A stretch of DNA of 6,681 nt, taken from assembly GCA_003136335.1 (NCBI GenBank), contig PLEA01000100.1, positions 3,248 through 9,928 of the forward strand, read 5' to 3'. This stretch comes from Acidobacteriaceae bacterium. GTDB taxonomy: Bacteria > Acidobacteriota > Terriglobia > Terriglobales > SbA1. The first letter of the stretch is position 1. Every line of letters starts with the position of its first letter. The notes under the pieces are model-generated. The model did not search any database. It worked only from the letters and a program-made list of their open reading frames with translations, and had not been told where the DNA came from. Position numbers and translations under genes: made by a program. Positions 1 to 6,280 of the stretch are shown piece after piece.

Positions 1-821
1 CCTTCTGTAGTGGCAAATCGCAGGTATGCTCCGGCATAGTGCCCGGATATATTGCGCACTCCCGGCTCTACATCGTTATCTCCCAGGAGTGACTCATTCC
101 TTGTCGGCTGTGTCGGTGGATTCTCCTTGAATGTGCCGAAAGCCGTGAAGGGCGTGGAGAACTCCGCCACAAAGAAAGTGTTGCCCCGCCCGGACTTTCC
201 GCGCACGGTCTGGTCATTTACGATTTCGATGTCTCCTCCGGAACGGCCAAGGTCGAACAGAATGTGCGCCCTTTCTGTCCGGGGAAACGTGAACCGGTAA
301 ATTCCGGTCCAAGTGGTCGCAGTCATTTCAACTCTGGTCCTGAAGTCATCGAGATAGACGCTGTAATATCCCGGCGAAGACTTCTCGCGCGCCTTGTCAT
401 AAACGGAGGCGCTGCGTTCCGGAGGGACTGTCCAGTCGCCGACCACCGGCATCACAGTTGGGCCCGCCTCAGCTCCGCTCGAAAACCCAACTATGGTTCG
501 GTTCGGGTAGAAATAGGGCGCTCTGACTCCGGCCGGATAAGTCAGATCCAGGTTTGCATTGATGGGCGCCAGTTCTGTTGAGCTGTGAGGTAACACCGCT
601 CCCGGAGATGTGAAGCCGGAGTAAAGCTGTTCGCCCGGAGGCGGTGCGTTGCCGATCAACTTCTGACTGTCCAGCGGCGCAGTGCCGACGAGTCCATTTG
701 CGTAATCAAGAGGTCGTTTGCCGGAGTTGGGCATGCGCTGGGCCAACAGCCAGGGCAACAGAAAATATCCACACAGCAGAGGTATCGTCAGGCGTCGGAT
801 CGATTGACGCGCAGCAATCAT
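1..821 (-). CDS. GH92 family alpha-mannosidase, secreted, N-terminal 273 residues (3' end outside window)
   Basis: GH92 enzymes are calcium-dependent, inverting exo-alpha-mannosidases that remove terminal mannose from N-glycans and mannans. Reading leftward from ATG 821 the frame stays open to the window edge. An N-terminal basic and hydrophobic stretch (residues 1-28, RQSIRR then LTIPLLCGYFLLPWLLA) looks like an export signal. Family features of the N-terminal beta-sandwich domain follow in order: LVGT (44-47), SPGAVLPHSS (72-81), the IVGFSSG to MPVVGDW stretch (110-130), SPGYYSVYLDDF (149-160), a TGIYRFTFP strand (172-180), HILFDLG (186-192) and FFVAEFSTPF (216-225). The catalytic (alpha/alpha)6 domain with its acidic residues lies beyond the edge and cannot be checked. 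The start is fixed by a GGAGGA nine bases upstream and by the signal peptide. The gene directly follows the truncated GH38 gene in the same direction. The family call is from memory of its motifs. Confidence 0.88.
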   Translation of the reverse strand, partial: MIAARQSIRRLTIPLLCGYFLLPWLLAQRMPNSGKRPLDYANGLVGTAPLDSQKLIGNAPPPGEQLYSGFTSPGAVLPHSSTELAPINANLDLTYPAGVRAPYFYPNRTIVGFSSGAEAGPTVMPVVGDWTVPPERSASVYDKAREKSSPGYYSVYLDDFRTRVEMTATTWTGIYRFTFPRTERAHILFDLGRSGGDIEIVNDQTVRGKSGRGNTFFVAEFSTPFTAFGTFKENPPTQPTRNESLLGDNDVEPGVRNISGHYAGAYLRFATTE

Positions 822-830
822 GAAAACAGT

Positions 831-836
831 TCCTCC
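831..836 (-). promoter_or_regulatory. Shine-Dalgarno sequence of the GH92 gene
   Basis: On the minus strand GGAGGA lies nine bases before ATG 821, a strong ribosome-binding site that decides the GH92 start. It falls about ten bases after the point where GH38 homology ends, so the GH92 leader begins almost exactly at the break. The core CGGAGGAACTGT resembles CGGAGAACTGT in front of the right-hand GH38 start at 6281. Confidence 0.75.
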
Positions 837-846
837 GTATTGCGAA

Positions 847-1289
847 GCCAAACTCGCTGCGAAACCAGTTATTCCCGTACAGGATTTGCCGGATGATAGC
901 TTCGGCGCTGGGCGCGTTCACGTCACCCTCCTCCATCGAAGATCCTGCGGGGAACCACCTTCCTTCATCTACATACTTCTTCACGTTCGCGAAATCAGCC
1001 GGGAAGTACTCCTTCATAAAGCGGTAGCGGTTGGCACCGCTGAAATTGAAGATGTAGTGCGGATACTTGTCGAACAGCGTGAAGTTATCCTCCATTGTCT
1101 TGCGAATGTATTCGTTGATGACTTGGGGATACTCCCATCGCCATTCTGCGTCGAGATGCGCGTATCCAACGACATAGAGGGTCGGCTGCTTGCTGAGGTC
1201 AGCTTCTCCGTGGTTTGCGCTTGAGCCACATAAAGCAGAGTAAGGAAGCCCAGTGAAACCGCAATCAAAGTCGTGCGGAATTTTTGCAT
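847..1289 (-). pseudogene. GH38 alpha-mannosidase remnant (5' end only, frameshifted)
   Basis: This is the start of a secreted GH38 (zinc-dependent, retaining) alpha-mannosidase gene that is no longer functional. ATG 1289 has GGGGAG five bases upstream and opens a signal peptide (MQKFRTTLIAVSLGFLTLLY, then VAQAQ). Around 1201-1203 the frame breaks: AAG-CT-GAC here corresponds to AAA-CCC-GAT in the intact paralogue at 6281, so one base has been lost. In the shifted frame the protein continues with TLYVVGYAHLDAEWRWEYPQ, containing the His-x-Asp zinc-ligand motif, and runs to YGNNWFRSEFG, ending at 847. Normal GH38 enzymes have several hundred further residues including the aspartate nucleophile, and all are missing. 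The good frame then reads unrelated codons to a stop at 706, overlapping GH92. The first frame, unshifted, stops at 1014. A sequencing error could explain the frameshift but not the loss of the 3' part. Confidence 0.85.
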
Positions 1290-1298
1290 CTCAACTCC

Positions 1299-1310
1299 CC
1301 AAGTGCTTGG
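1299..1310. promoter_or_regulatory. Short palindrome in the leader of the GH38 remnant
   Basis: CCAAG-TG-CTTGG is a perfect five-base inverted repeat with a two-base centre, located nine bases upstream of ATG 1289 and abutting its Shine-Dalgarno. It could be an operator or a small hairpin that hides the ribosome-binding site. Function is inferred from position only. Confidence 0.3.
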
Positions 1311-1329
1311 TGCGTGCAGGAAGATATGA

Positions 1330-1343
1330 TACCGGTGCCGGTA
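1330..1343. promoter_or_regulatory. Candidate operator palindrome upstream of GH38 remnant/GH92
   Basis: TACCGG-TG-CCGGTA is a perfect six-base inverted repeat with a two-base centre, 40 bases upstream of ATG 1289. It includes ACCGGT, whose central CpG is typical of operators bound by LacI-family sugar regulators, which commonly control glycoside hydrolase genes. No regulator gene is in the window and no clear -35/-10 pair is visible next to it, so the operator role is a guess from symmetry and position. Confidence 0.35.
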
Positions 1344-1381
1344 AATAATCCACCTATCCCGAAGCATCACTCAGGTGATAT

Positions 1382-1421
1382 GGCAGAGACTCCGGCGTAG
1401 ATTCGCGCAGGAATCTCTGCC
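1382..1421 (-). terminator. Hairpin just after the TonB-dependent receptor gene, possible attenuator or mRNA 3' stabiliser
   Basis: The arms GGCAGAGA and TCTCTGCC are perfectly complementary. Inside them TCC/GGA and GCG/CGC can also pair around a six-base loop, giving a long imperfect stem of about 14 pairs. The structure begins eight bases after the receptor stop codon. In the transcript it is not followed by a U-run, so it is not a classic intrinsic terminator. It may protect the receptor mRNA 3' end and lower read-through into the mannosidase genes. Confidence 0.45.
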
Positions 1422-1428
1422 CAGTTGA

Positions 1429-4400
1429 TCAGAATGTAATTTTGCCGGAGACTTGCAGGACTCTCGGGAAGTTCTGCTGTTGTTCCCTCACGGTGCCGAA
1501 ACCGCTCCAGCCAGTTCCGGTTATATAGTGCGCGGGCCCGTCTCCGGGATTGGTATCCGGTCCCGGGAATAGCACGGAGTTGAGCGCGTTGAAAGCGTCC
1601 AGGCGAAGCAGGAACTTGACCGACTCTCTTACAGGTATGGATTTTTGCAGAGAAAGATCGAAGTTTGCAATGGTGGGGTTGCGTACCTGGTCGGTTTGCC
1701 CTGGGAGATCTGACAACCCCCATTGGGGGATATTCTGCCAGCAGCTTGGGTTGGCGTAGAACCAGCGCCCCTGACCAACCGACGTTCCCCCATCGGGAGC
1801 AAAGCTATGGGAGCAGGTGTAAAAGTAGCCGGTGTCAAGCCCTACTGGAGTTCCGCTCTGCGCACTGACCACCGAGCTCAGGGTCCAGTTGTTGATGAGT
1901 AATCCCAAGGGCCCTGAGGGATTCGAGAGGATCAAGGAACCCTTCCCAAAGGGGAGATCCCAGACGCTGGTGATGCCCAGCACATTTGTACGGTCGGTTC
2001 CTGCGATCCAGTGCACCTGTTCCGCATCCTGGTAGGGCCATCCGTTCTGATAGCCGTCGCCATTGATTGTTTTTGACCAGGTATATGCGAGCTGGAATGT
2101 GAGGCCTCGACTCCCGGCGCCGTAGACTCGCCGAGTGGCTTTGACCTCCAGGCCGTTATACCAGTTGTGCCCGCGCGGCGCGTTGTATTCCCCGACAAGA
2201 GAAGCGCCGCCAGGGGAGCAGTACTGCGAAAGTGGCAGGATCAGATCGATGGCCTCTACGGTTGTAGCGGTTCCACACCCTCCTGCGACTTCAGAGGCTA
2301 CGCCGTAATATGGGTTGGGTACCTGCTGGTTCCAGATCTGTGGATTGGCAATCGCCGCTTTGGTCGCCGCGAGAGTCGCTGTGCCGTTTACCCACAAAAA
2401 AGTGCGCAGTTTACTGGAGTAATTTGCCGCGTATCTCACGTCCAACACCACCTTTCCCGGAAATTCATGCTGCATGCCGAATGAGAATATCTTTTCCCTC
2501 GGAATCTTTCGTCCGGGAAAATCGACTTGCGGGCAACACTGTCCAACGGACGTCAAAAGCCCCAGTGAGTTGCCCTCGGGCTTGTTCAGACCATTCGGGA
2601 AGGGTGACCCGCCTTGGAAGTAAGCGGTGGGGGTGTTTCCATCCAGGCTGTCAATGTAGCCCGTCGACCGAGTCTGGCCGAGGCTCGATCCACCTTCCAG
2701 ACCGAAGGAATACATGATGCCAAAACCTCCACGAATCACTGTCTTTGGGTCGAGGGCAAAAGCAAACCCGACGCGGGGACCAACGTTTCCCCAATCAGTG
2801 TCGTAGCCATCCCGCGACTGGCCATTGGTACCGGCAAAGAGGATGCCTCCAGAAACCGTCGAAAGAGAGGCGGCGTTAATGCCCGCCGCAGTCCAGGCAG
2901 CGCTATTGCTGAGATTGGCGACATTGGCCTGGTAGGTCGAATCGTTGGTGATGGGATTCACGCAGGTAAAGCAGAAGCCGCGATTGAGGTAATTGTGGCG
3001 CTCGCGCAGGCCGCGCTGCACATCGTAGCGCAAGCCGACATTGAGCGTCAGGCGGTGATTCACGCGCCAGTCATCCTGAGCGTAGATCGCGTAGACCGGC
3101 TGGCCCTCGAAGATTGTACCGTTCCAGTCGATGCCGCCGCCCGTGGGATACCCAAGCAGGAGGGAAGCCAATCCGGAACCGTTCGGGGTAGAAGACGCAG
3201 TGCAGTTATTGGAATTGCCACCTCCCGGTGTAGCTGGATAGCAGCCGGTGTTGTGAGGGTTGTACTGGGTAAATCCCGAGCCAAAGCCGAAATTTCCGTT
3301 TGCGGAACCGACGAATCCGGGATCGCCGTATTGGAATTCATAAATCGAACCGCCGACGTGCAGACTGTGCGCCCCAACGATCTTCGTGAAGTCCATATCA
3401 AAGCCAATGTTGGTGGTTACATCCACTCCGGGCTGGTTTCCGAAAACGGTGTTCCCCCCGATAATCCCGGAACCCCAGTTGTCGCCAACCGTGATCTCCG
3501 GCAGATCCTTCCGCGAAGTGGTCGGCGGAAGAGGCATGCTGAGTCCAATCGTGCTGGGATCCACTGCATCGGACAGATTTCCATCCGGCGTGGAAGTCCA
3601 GAACCGAGAGAACGACAATTTGAAATCGCCGAGGAGAGTCGGGGAAAAAACGTGAGTTATATCCTGTGTCGCCGCCCAGTTTTCCCTTATCCAATTGATG
3701 TTGCCATTGGCGGCAACTCCGGTGAGGCCGTTGCCGATGCGATCTTCATTACCCTTCTGCCACTCAAAGAAGCTGTACAGTTTGGTCTTGCCGGTCAGGT
3801 TATAGTCTGCCCGGATCATGGGCTGGTTATAACTATAGAGATCAGGTGTATGTCCCAGGTAGTTGTTGCCGCTCGCCGCATTCTCTGCGCCCGGTATGTT
3901 CGGCAGAGGGGCGTACAACAGGAGCGCGGCCCCGATGGAGTTGATCTGCGAGCCGGGAATAGTGTCATTTGGATACTCCACTTGTGCAACATGGTTGTCG
4001 TTGCAAGCGGATACCGGTCCGCCATCTAGGCAGTAAGCGCTTCCGGGCTGAAAGACCGGGAGACCGGTTGGAAAGCCGGTGGGATCCAATTGCTGGACCA
4101 GGCCAAAGTCCACGCCGGTGTTTCCGTTGTATCCCGGCCGCAGATAAGCCGGCGGCACGTGCGTCAGCACCGTTCCCGCCAACGATTCCCTGTACCCTTC
4201 GAAGCCAAAAAAGAAGAACAGCTTGTTTTTCAGGACCGGTCCGCCAACAGTTCCATGAAACTGGTTCTGCACCATTCCATTCCGAGGATTTCCCGTGAGA
4301 TTGTTTTGAAAAGTGTTGGCATTCATCAAGGCCCCTTCGTAGGCCGTGTCCAAACTGCCATGGAATTTGTCGCCTCCGCTCTTCGTCACCACGTTGACGG

Positions 4401-5181
4401 TTCCGCCACTGGTTCGGCCGTAACGGGCGTCGTAAGTGGTGGTCATCACGTTGACTTCTTGAATGGCGTCCAGGTTAGGAGATACGTTCCAGGCGCCCGG
4501 GTTCTGATTGTGGTAGCCAGTCTGCTGGGTAATGTTGGTTCCATTCAGCGTGAACTGATTGTTCCCGACGATTCCTCCGCCCATGGTGTAGGAGTTCGTG
4601 ACGTCCCAACCACGGGTTCCGGAATTCCCTACCCCAGGCCCGAACGAGGTTGTGGTAAATTGGCTGCCAGGAGTAGTGCCGATCAACATGTAAGCTTGGC
4701 CGCCATTGAGTGGCACACTCTCCAGTTCTCGCGAGTCAATGACAGTGCCGCCGGAACCGCTTGCGGTCTCAATCTCCGGAGGAGCTGAACTCACCACCAC
4801 CTCCTCGGTAGTAGCGCCCACTTCCAGCTTGAAATTCTGACCATACGATTGCACAGCTAACAAAAGGACTTTGTCTTGAACCGCCGTCTTGAATCCGCTC
4901 GCCTTAGCGGTAACCGTGTAGGTTCCGGGAAGCACATAAGGAATGTAGTAGACACCTTGGCTGCTTGTCTGAGCGGAGTAGGCTGTTCCGGAATCCACAT
5001 TGACAGCCGTCACTGTGGCGTTCCTGATCAACGCACCCGATGGGTCAGTCACCTGCCCGGTGATAACAGAACGGAATTCCTGGGCCTGGGTGGCAGAGCC
5101 CGGTAACAGAATCAGAACTGCAAGAAGCACCACGCTGCTCCACGATGATGCCAATCGAAAAGTATCTGCTGACTGTTTCAT
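1429..5181 (-). CDS. TonB-dependent receptor, Oar-like, with carboxypeptidase-regulatory-like N-terminal domain
   Basis: This is a complete 1250-residue outer-membrane receptor of the type expanded in Acidobacteriota, expected to import large substrates such as oligosaccharides using TonB-ExbBD energy. A signal peptide covers about residues 1-33 (hydrophobic VVLLAVLILLPG, cleavage near ATQA/QE). A carboxypeptidase-regulatory-like beta-sandwich follows (about 39-125: ITGQVTDPSGALIRNATVTA, YYIPYVLPGTYTVTA). The plug domain comes next (about 140-275), including LESVPLNG, FTLNGTNITQQ, the IQEVNV strand and YGRTSGGTVNVVTKSGG. From about 300 the beta-barrel begins (FHGTVGGPVLKNKLFFFFGFEGY) and continues to a C-terminus ending in phenylalanine (LQVSGKITF), the usual outer-membrane assembly signal. 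The ATG is preceded by a modest GGGGGT four bases away. I see no clear TonB box. The two mannosidase genes on the same strand suggest a mannose-containing ligand, but the sequence does not prove the substrate. Confidence 0.93.
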   Translation of the reverse strand: MKQSADTFRLASSWSSVVLLAVLILLPGSATQAQEFRSVITGQVTDPSGALIRNATVTAVNVDSGTAYSAQTSSQGVYYIPYVLPGTYTVTAKASGFKTAVQDKVLLLAVQSYGQNFKLEVGATTEEVVVSSAPPEIETASGSGGTVIDSRELESVPLNGGQAYMLIGTTPGSQFTTTSFGPGVGNSGTRGWDVTNSYTMGGGIVGNNQFTLNGTNITQQTGYHNQNPGAWNVSPNLDAIQEVNVMTTTYDARYGRTSGGTVNVVTKSGGDKFHGSLDTAYEGALMNANTFQNNLTGNPRNGMVQNQFHGTVGGPVLKNKLFFFFGFEGYRESLAGTVLTHVPPAYLRPGYNGNTGVDFGLVQQLDPTGFPTGLPVFQPGSAYCLDGGPVSACNDNHVAQVEYPNDTIPGSQINSIGAALLLYAPLPNIPGAENAASGNNYLGHTPDLYSYNQPMIRADYNLTGKTKLYSFFEWQKGNEDRIGNGLTGVAANGNINWIRENWAATQDITHVFSPTLLGDFKLSFSRFWTSTPDGNLSDAVDPSTIGLSMPLPPTTSRKDLPEITVGDNWGSGIIGGNTVFGNQPGVDVTTNIGFDMDFTKIVGAHSLHVGGSIYEFQYGDPGFVGSANGNFGFGSGFTQYNPHNTGCYPATPGGGNSNNCTASSTPNGSGLASLLLGYPTGGGIDWNGTIFEGQPVYAIYAQDDWRVNHRLTLNVGLRYDVQRGLRERHNYLNRGFCFTCVNPITNDSTYQANVANLSNSAAWTAAGINAASLSTVSGGILFAGTNGQSRDGYDTDWGNVGPRVGFAFALDPKTVIRGGFGIMYSFGLEGGSSLGQTRSTGYIDSLDGNTPTAYFQGGSPFPNGLNKPEGNSLGLLTSVGQCCPQVDFPGRKIPREKIFSFGMQHEFPGKVVLDVRYAANYSSKLRTFLWVNGTATLAATKAAIANPQIWNQQVPNPYYGVASEVAGGCGTATTVEAIDLILPLSQYCSPGGASLVGEYNAPRGHNWYNGLEVKATRRVYGAGSRGLTFQLAYTWSKTINGDGYQNGWPYQDAEQVHWIAGTDRTNVLGITSVWDLPFGKGSLILSNPSGPLGLLINNWTLSSVVSAQSGTPVGLDTGYFYTCSHSFAPDGGTSVGQGRWFYANPSCWQNIPQWGLSDLPGQTDQVRNPTIANFDLSLQKSIPVRESVKFLLRLDAFNALNSVLFPGPDTNPGDGPAHYITGTGWSGFGTVREQQQNFPRVLQVSGKITF

Positions 5182-5392
5182 TGGACCCCCAATAGTTGAT
5201 TTCCCTTCGTCACGTGCTCACTCAAATTGAACTGGGGAAGGCATGTTCTGCACGTTGGTCGAAGAATCTAGCGCGAACCTCATCCCCACGTCTGAGCAAT
5301 TTTGACCAAACCCCGGATTCTCTACGTTTGCGGGGCGGTAGCGCTGGAGACCATCAGGAAGTGTGGGGTGCCTAAGATGGCGGAAGGTCCAG

Positions 5393-5418
5393 CGGTGCCG
5401 TCGGTTGGTGAGGCACCG
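5393..5418. repeat. Inverted repeat, seven-base arms
   Basis: CGGTGCC and GGCACCG are perfectly complementary with a 12-base loop. No U-run follows on either strand, so a terminator is not supported. It may be a protein-binding site or a relic of the mobile element. Confidence 0.35.
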
Positions 5419-5573
5419 TCTACAGACCGCGGATCACCCACCTCGGTTACGGCCGCGGCATGAACACGCCACGAATCCTTCTCCCGAACTCGTTGAACAA
5501 TTTCGCCCCTTCAGAGGGTAAGGCGAGCACAACTCAGACGGGTCTATTCTTTCCACGTCACGTGGATCACTTC

Positions 5574-5619
5574 GCTGGAAAGCAGTAACCATCACAGCTG
5601 GAAAGCAGTAACCATCACA
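5574..5619. repeat. 23-base tandem duplication, two perfect copies
   Basis: The 23-base unit starting GCTGGAAAGCAG and ending ACCATCACA occurs at 5574-5596 and again directly at 5597-5619. The next base (5620) also matches. The two copies are identical, so the duplication is recent or maintained. It lies about 100 bases upstream of the integrase start. Confidence 0.9.
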
Positions 5620-5717
5620 GAGGTCGATCAATGCGCTCTCCGTCCAAATCACACGGACGGTGAAGTGAATTACTGCGCGTCCGACGAAGTCCACATGCCG
5701 GTGCAAAAAGGAGCAGC

Positions 5718-5994
5718 ATGCAAAATGGAAGCCTCATAAAATCCAAGCGCCAGAATGGACAGAAAAGTGTGGGAGTTCCGATGGCGCGATCGAACAAGTG
5801 GGAAGGCCGTCTATCCTCGGATCGGGCTGGGCACCACACGGCAGTTCGTGACTGAGATCGAAGCGCGCGCCGCTGTCGCGGGCATTGTTCTGGAGATCAA
5901 CGTCAATGATCCTCGTCTCCAGACGTGTGCCCTGACCATTTCGGAGCCGAATGTCTTGATCAGCGATGGTCTTACGTGCTACCCTCGCGGCTAA
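5718..5994 (+). pseudogene. Tyrosine-type integrase remnant, N-terminal part, frameshifted
   Basis: ATG 5718 is preceded by AAAAAGGAG four bases away and begins MQNGSLIKSKRQNGQK. At the run AAAA (5763-5766) one extra A shifts the frame. In the shifted frame the protein continues VWEFRWRDRTSGKAVYPRIG, then LGTTRQFVTE, ARAAVAGIVLEIN and DPRLQ. This is the arm-binding, beta-strand N-terminus seen in phage-type integrases common in Acidobacteriota, whose full length is near 400 residues. Only about 80 residues are left. After LTISE the homology fades, possibly through a second shift, and a stop falls at 5992. The core-binding and catalytic domains (Arg-His-Arg-Tyr) are absent. The family call comes from recalled resemblance of this N-terminal pattern, not from catalytic motifs. 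Confidence 0.68.
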
Positions 5995-6009
5995 TCTTCA
6001 GCGGGAACC

Positions 6010-6225
6010 TTGGCTACCACGGTGGAAACCATCTCTCAATCCCACCGGACTCTGCGATTTGGTGTTTTTGAAGTGAATCTGCGTACGGCCGAACTGCGCA
6101 AGCACGGCGTGCGAATCAGACTGGAAGAGCAACCGTTTCACATCTTAGCCTTGTTGCTGGAGTGCTCTGGGGAACTGGTCACGCGGGAGGAACTTCGCCA
6201 GAGGCTATGGTCTGCAAACACGTTT
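6010..6225 (+). pseudogene. Winged-helix (OmpR/CadC-type) transcriptional regulator, N-terminal fragment
   Basis: From TTG 6010 the frame encodes a partial Trans_reg_C DNA-binding domain: RFGVFEVNLRTAELRKHG (residues 16-33), then the QPFHILALLLE helix (41-51), GELVTREELRQRLW (54-67) and SANTF (68-72). In acidobacterial relatives the domain continues with a recognition helix and wing (typically a DFDHSLN-like stretch) and then TPR or WD40-like repeats. Here homology stops after TF and the frame runs on through unrelated codons to a stop at 6366, inside the GH38 gene. The recognition helix is missing, so DNA binding is not expected. The start is uncertain: TTG 6010 has only a weak GCGGGAA upstream, and GTG 6021 is an alternative in the same frame. 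Confidence 0.78.
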
Positions 6226-6244
6226 GCAAGACCTTTATTGCAAA
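6213..6244. promoter_or_regulatory. Cluster of three TTTGCA-type half sites before the right-hand GH38 gene
   Basis: TGCAAA-CACG-TTTGCA (6213-6228) is a perfect palindrome. Its right half is shared with a second one, TTTGCAA, eight bases, TTGCAAA (6223-6244). The cluster ends 36 bases upstream of ATG 6281, in the short space where the GH38 promoter would have to lie, and straddles the point where winged-helix homology ends. It may bind a regulator; no regulator family is identifiable from it. Confidence 0.4.
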
Positions 6245-6280
6245 GTTGTTTTCAGCAAGGAAAACACTCGGAGAACTGTG

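Larger units (their letters stand above)
5182..5717. other. Non-coding stretch between the receptor and the rightward gene remnants
   Basis: I find no credible gene in these 536 bases. Reading frames are short, lack family resemblance and have poor ribosome-binding sites. The left part must hold the receptor promoter, but no convincing -35/-10 pair stands out. The stretch contains a seven-base-arm hairpin (5393-5418), a TCCACG/CGTGGA inverted repeat (5552-5566) and a 23-base tandem duplication (5574-5619). CGTCACGTG occurs twice (5208 and 5556). Since an integrase remnant follows, part of this DNA may derive from a mobile element. Confidence 0.6.

Noticed and set aside
52..581. Two plus-strand open frames of 82 and 105 codons
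   Set aside because: Both are antisense to the GH92 gene, which carries clear family motifs in the same bases.
820..1224. 134-codon open frame on the plus strand
   Set aside because: It is antisense to the GH38 remnant and mirrors its codons; the product has no recognisable feature. A similar mirror frame appears at 6179-6514 opposite the intact GH38, showing it is a by-product of GH38 coding.
1367..2198. Several short frames on both strands within the 3' part of the receptor gene
   Set aside because: All overlap the receptor frame, which remains homologous to its family to the last codon.
2614..4029. 471-codon open frame on the plus strand
   Set aside because: It lies wholly antisense to the receptor gene, whose protein is recognisable through the whole stretch. 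The antisense product has no family resemblance and follows from the GC-rich codon use of the real gene.
5460..5588. 42-codon plus-strand frame starting MNTPRILLPN
   Set aside because: No Shine-Dalgarno precedes it, it ends inside the tandem duplication and nothing in it is recognisable.
5574..5619. CRISPR-like repeats
   Set aside because: The two copies are directly adjacent with no spacer and there are only two, so this is a tandem duplication.
5434..5706. 90-codon open frame on the minus strand
   Set aside because: It crosses the tandem duplication, has no convincing ribosome-binding site and matches no family I know.
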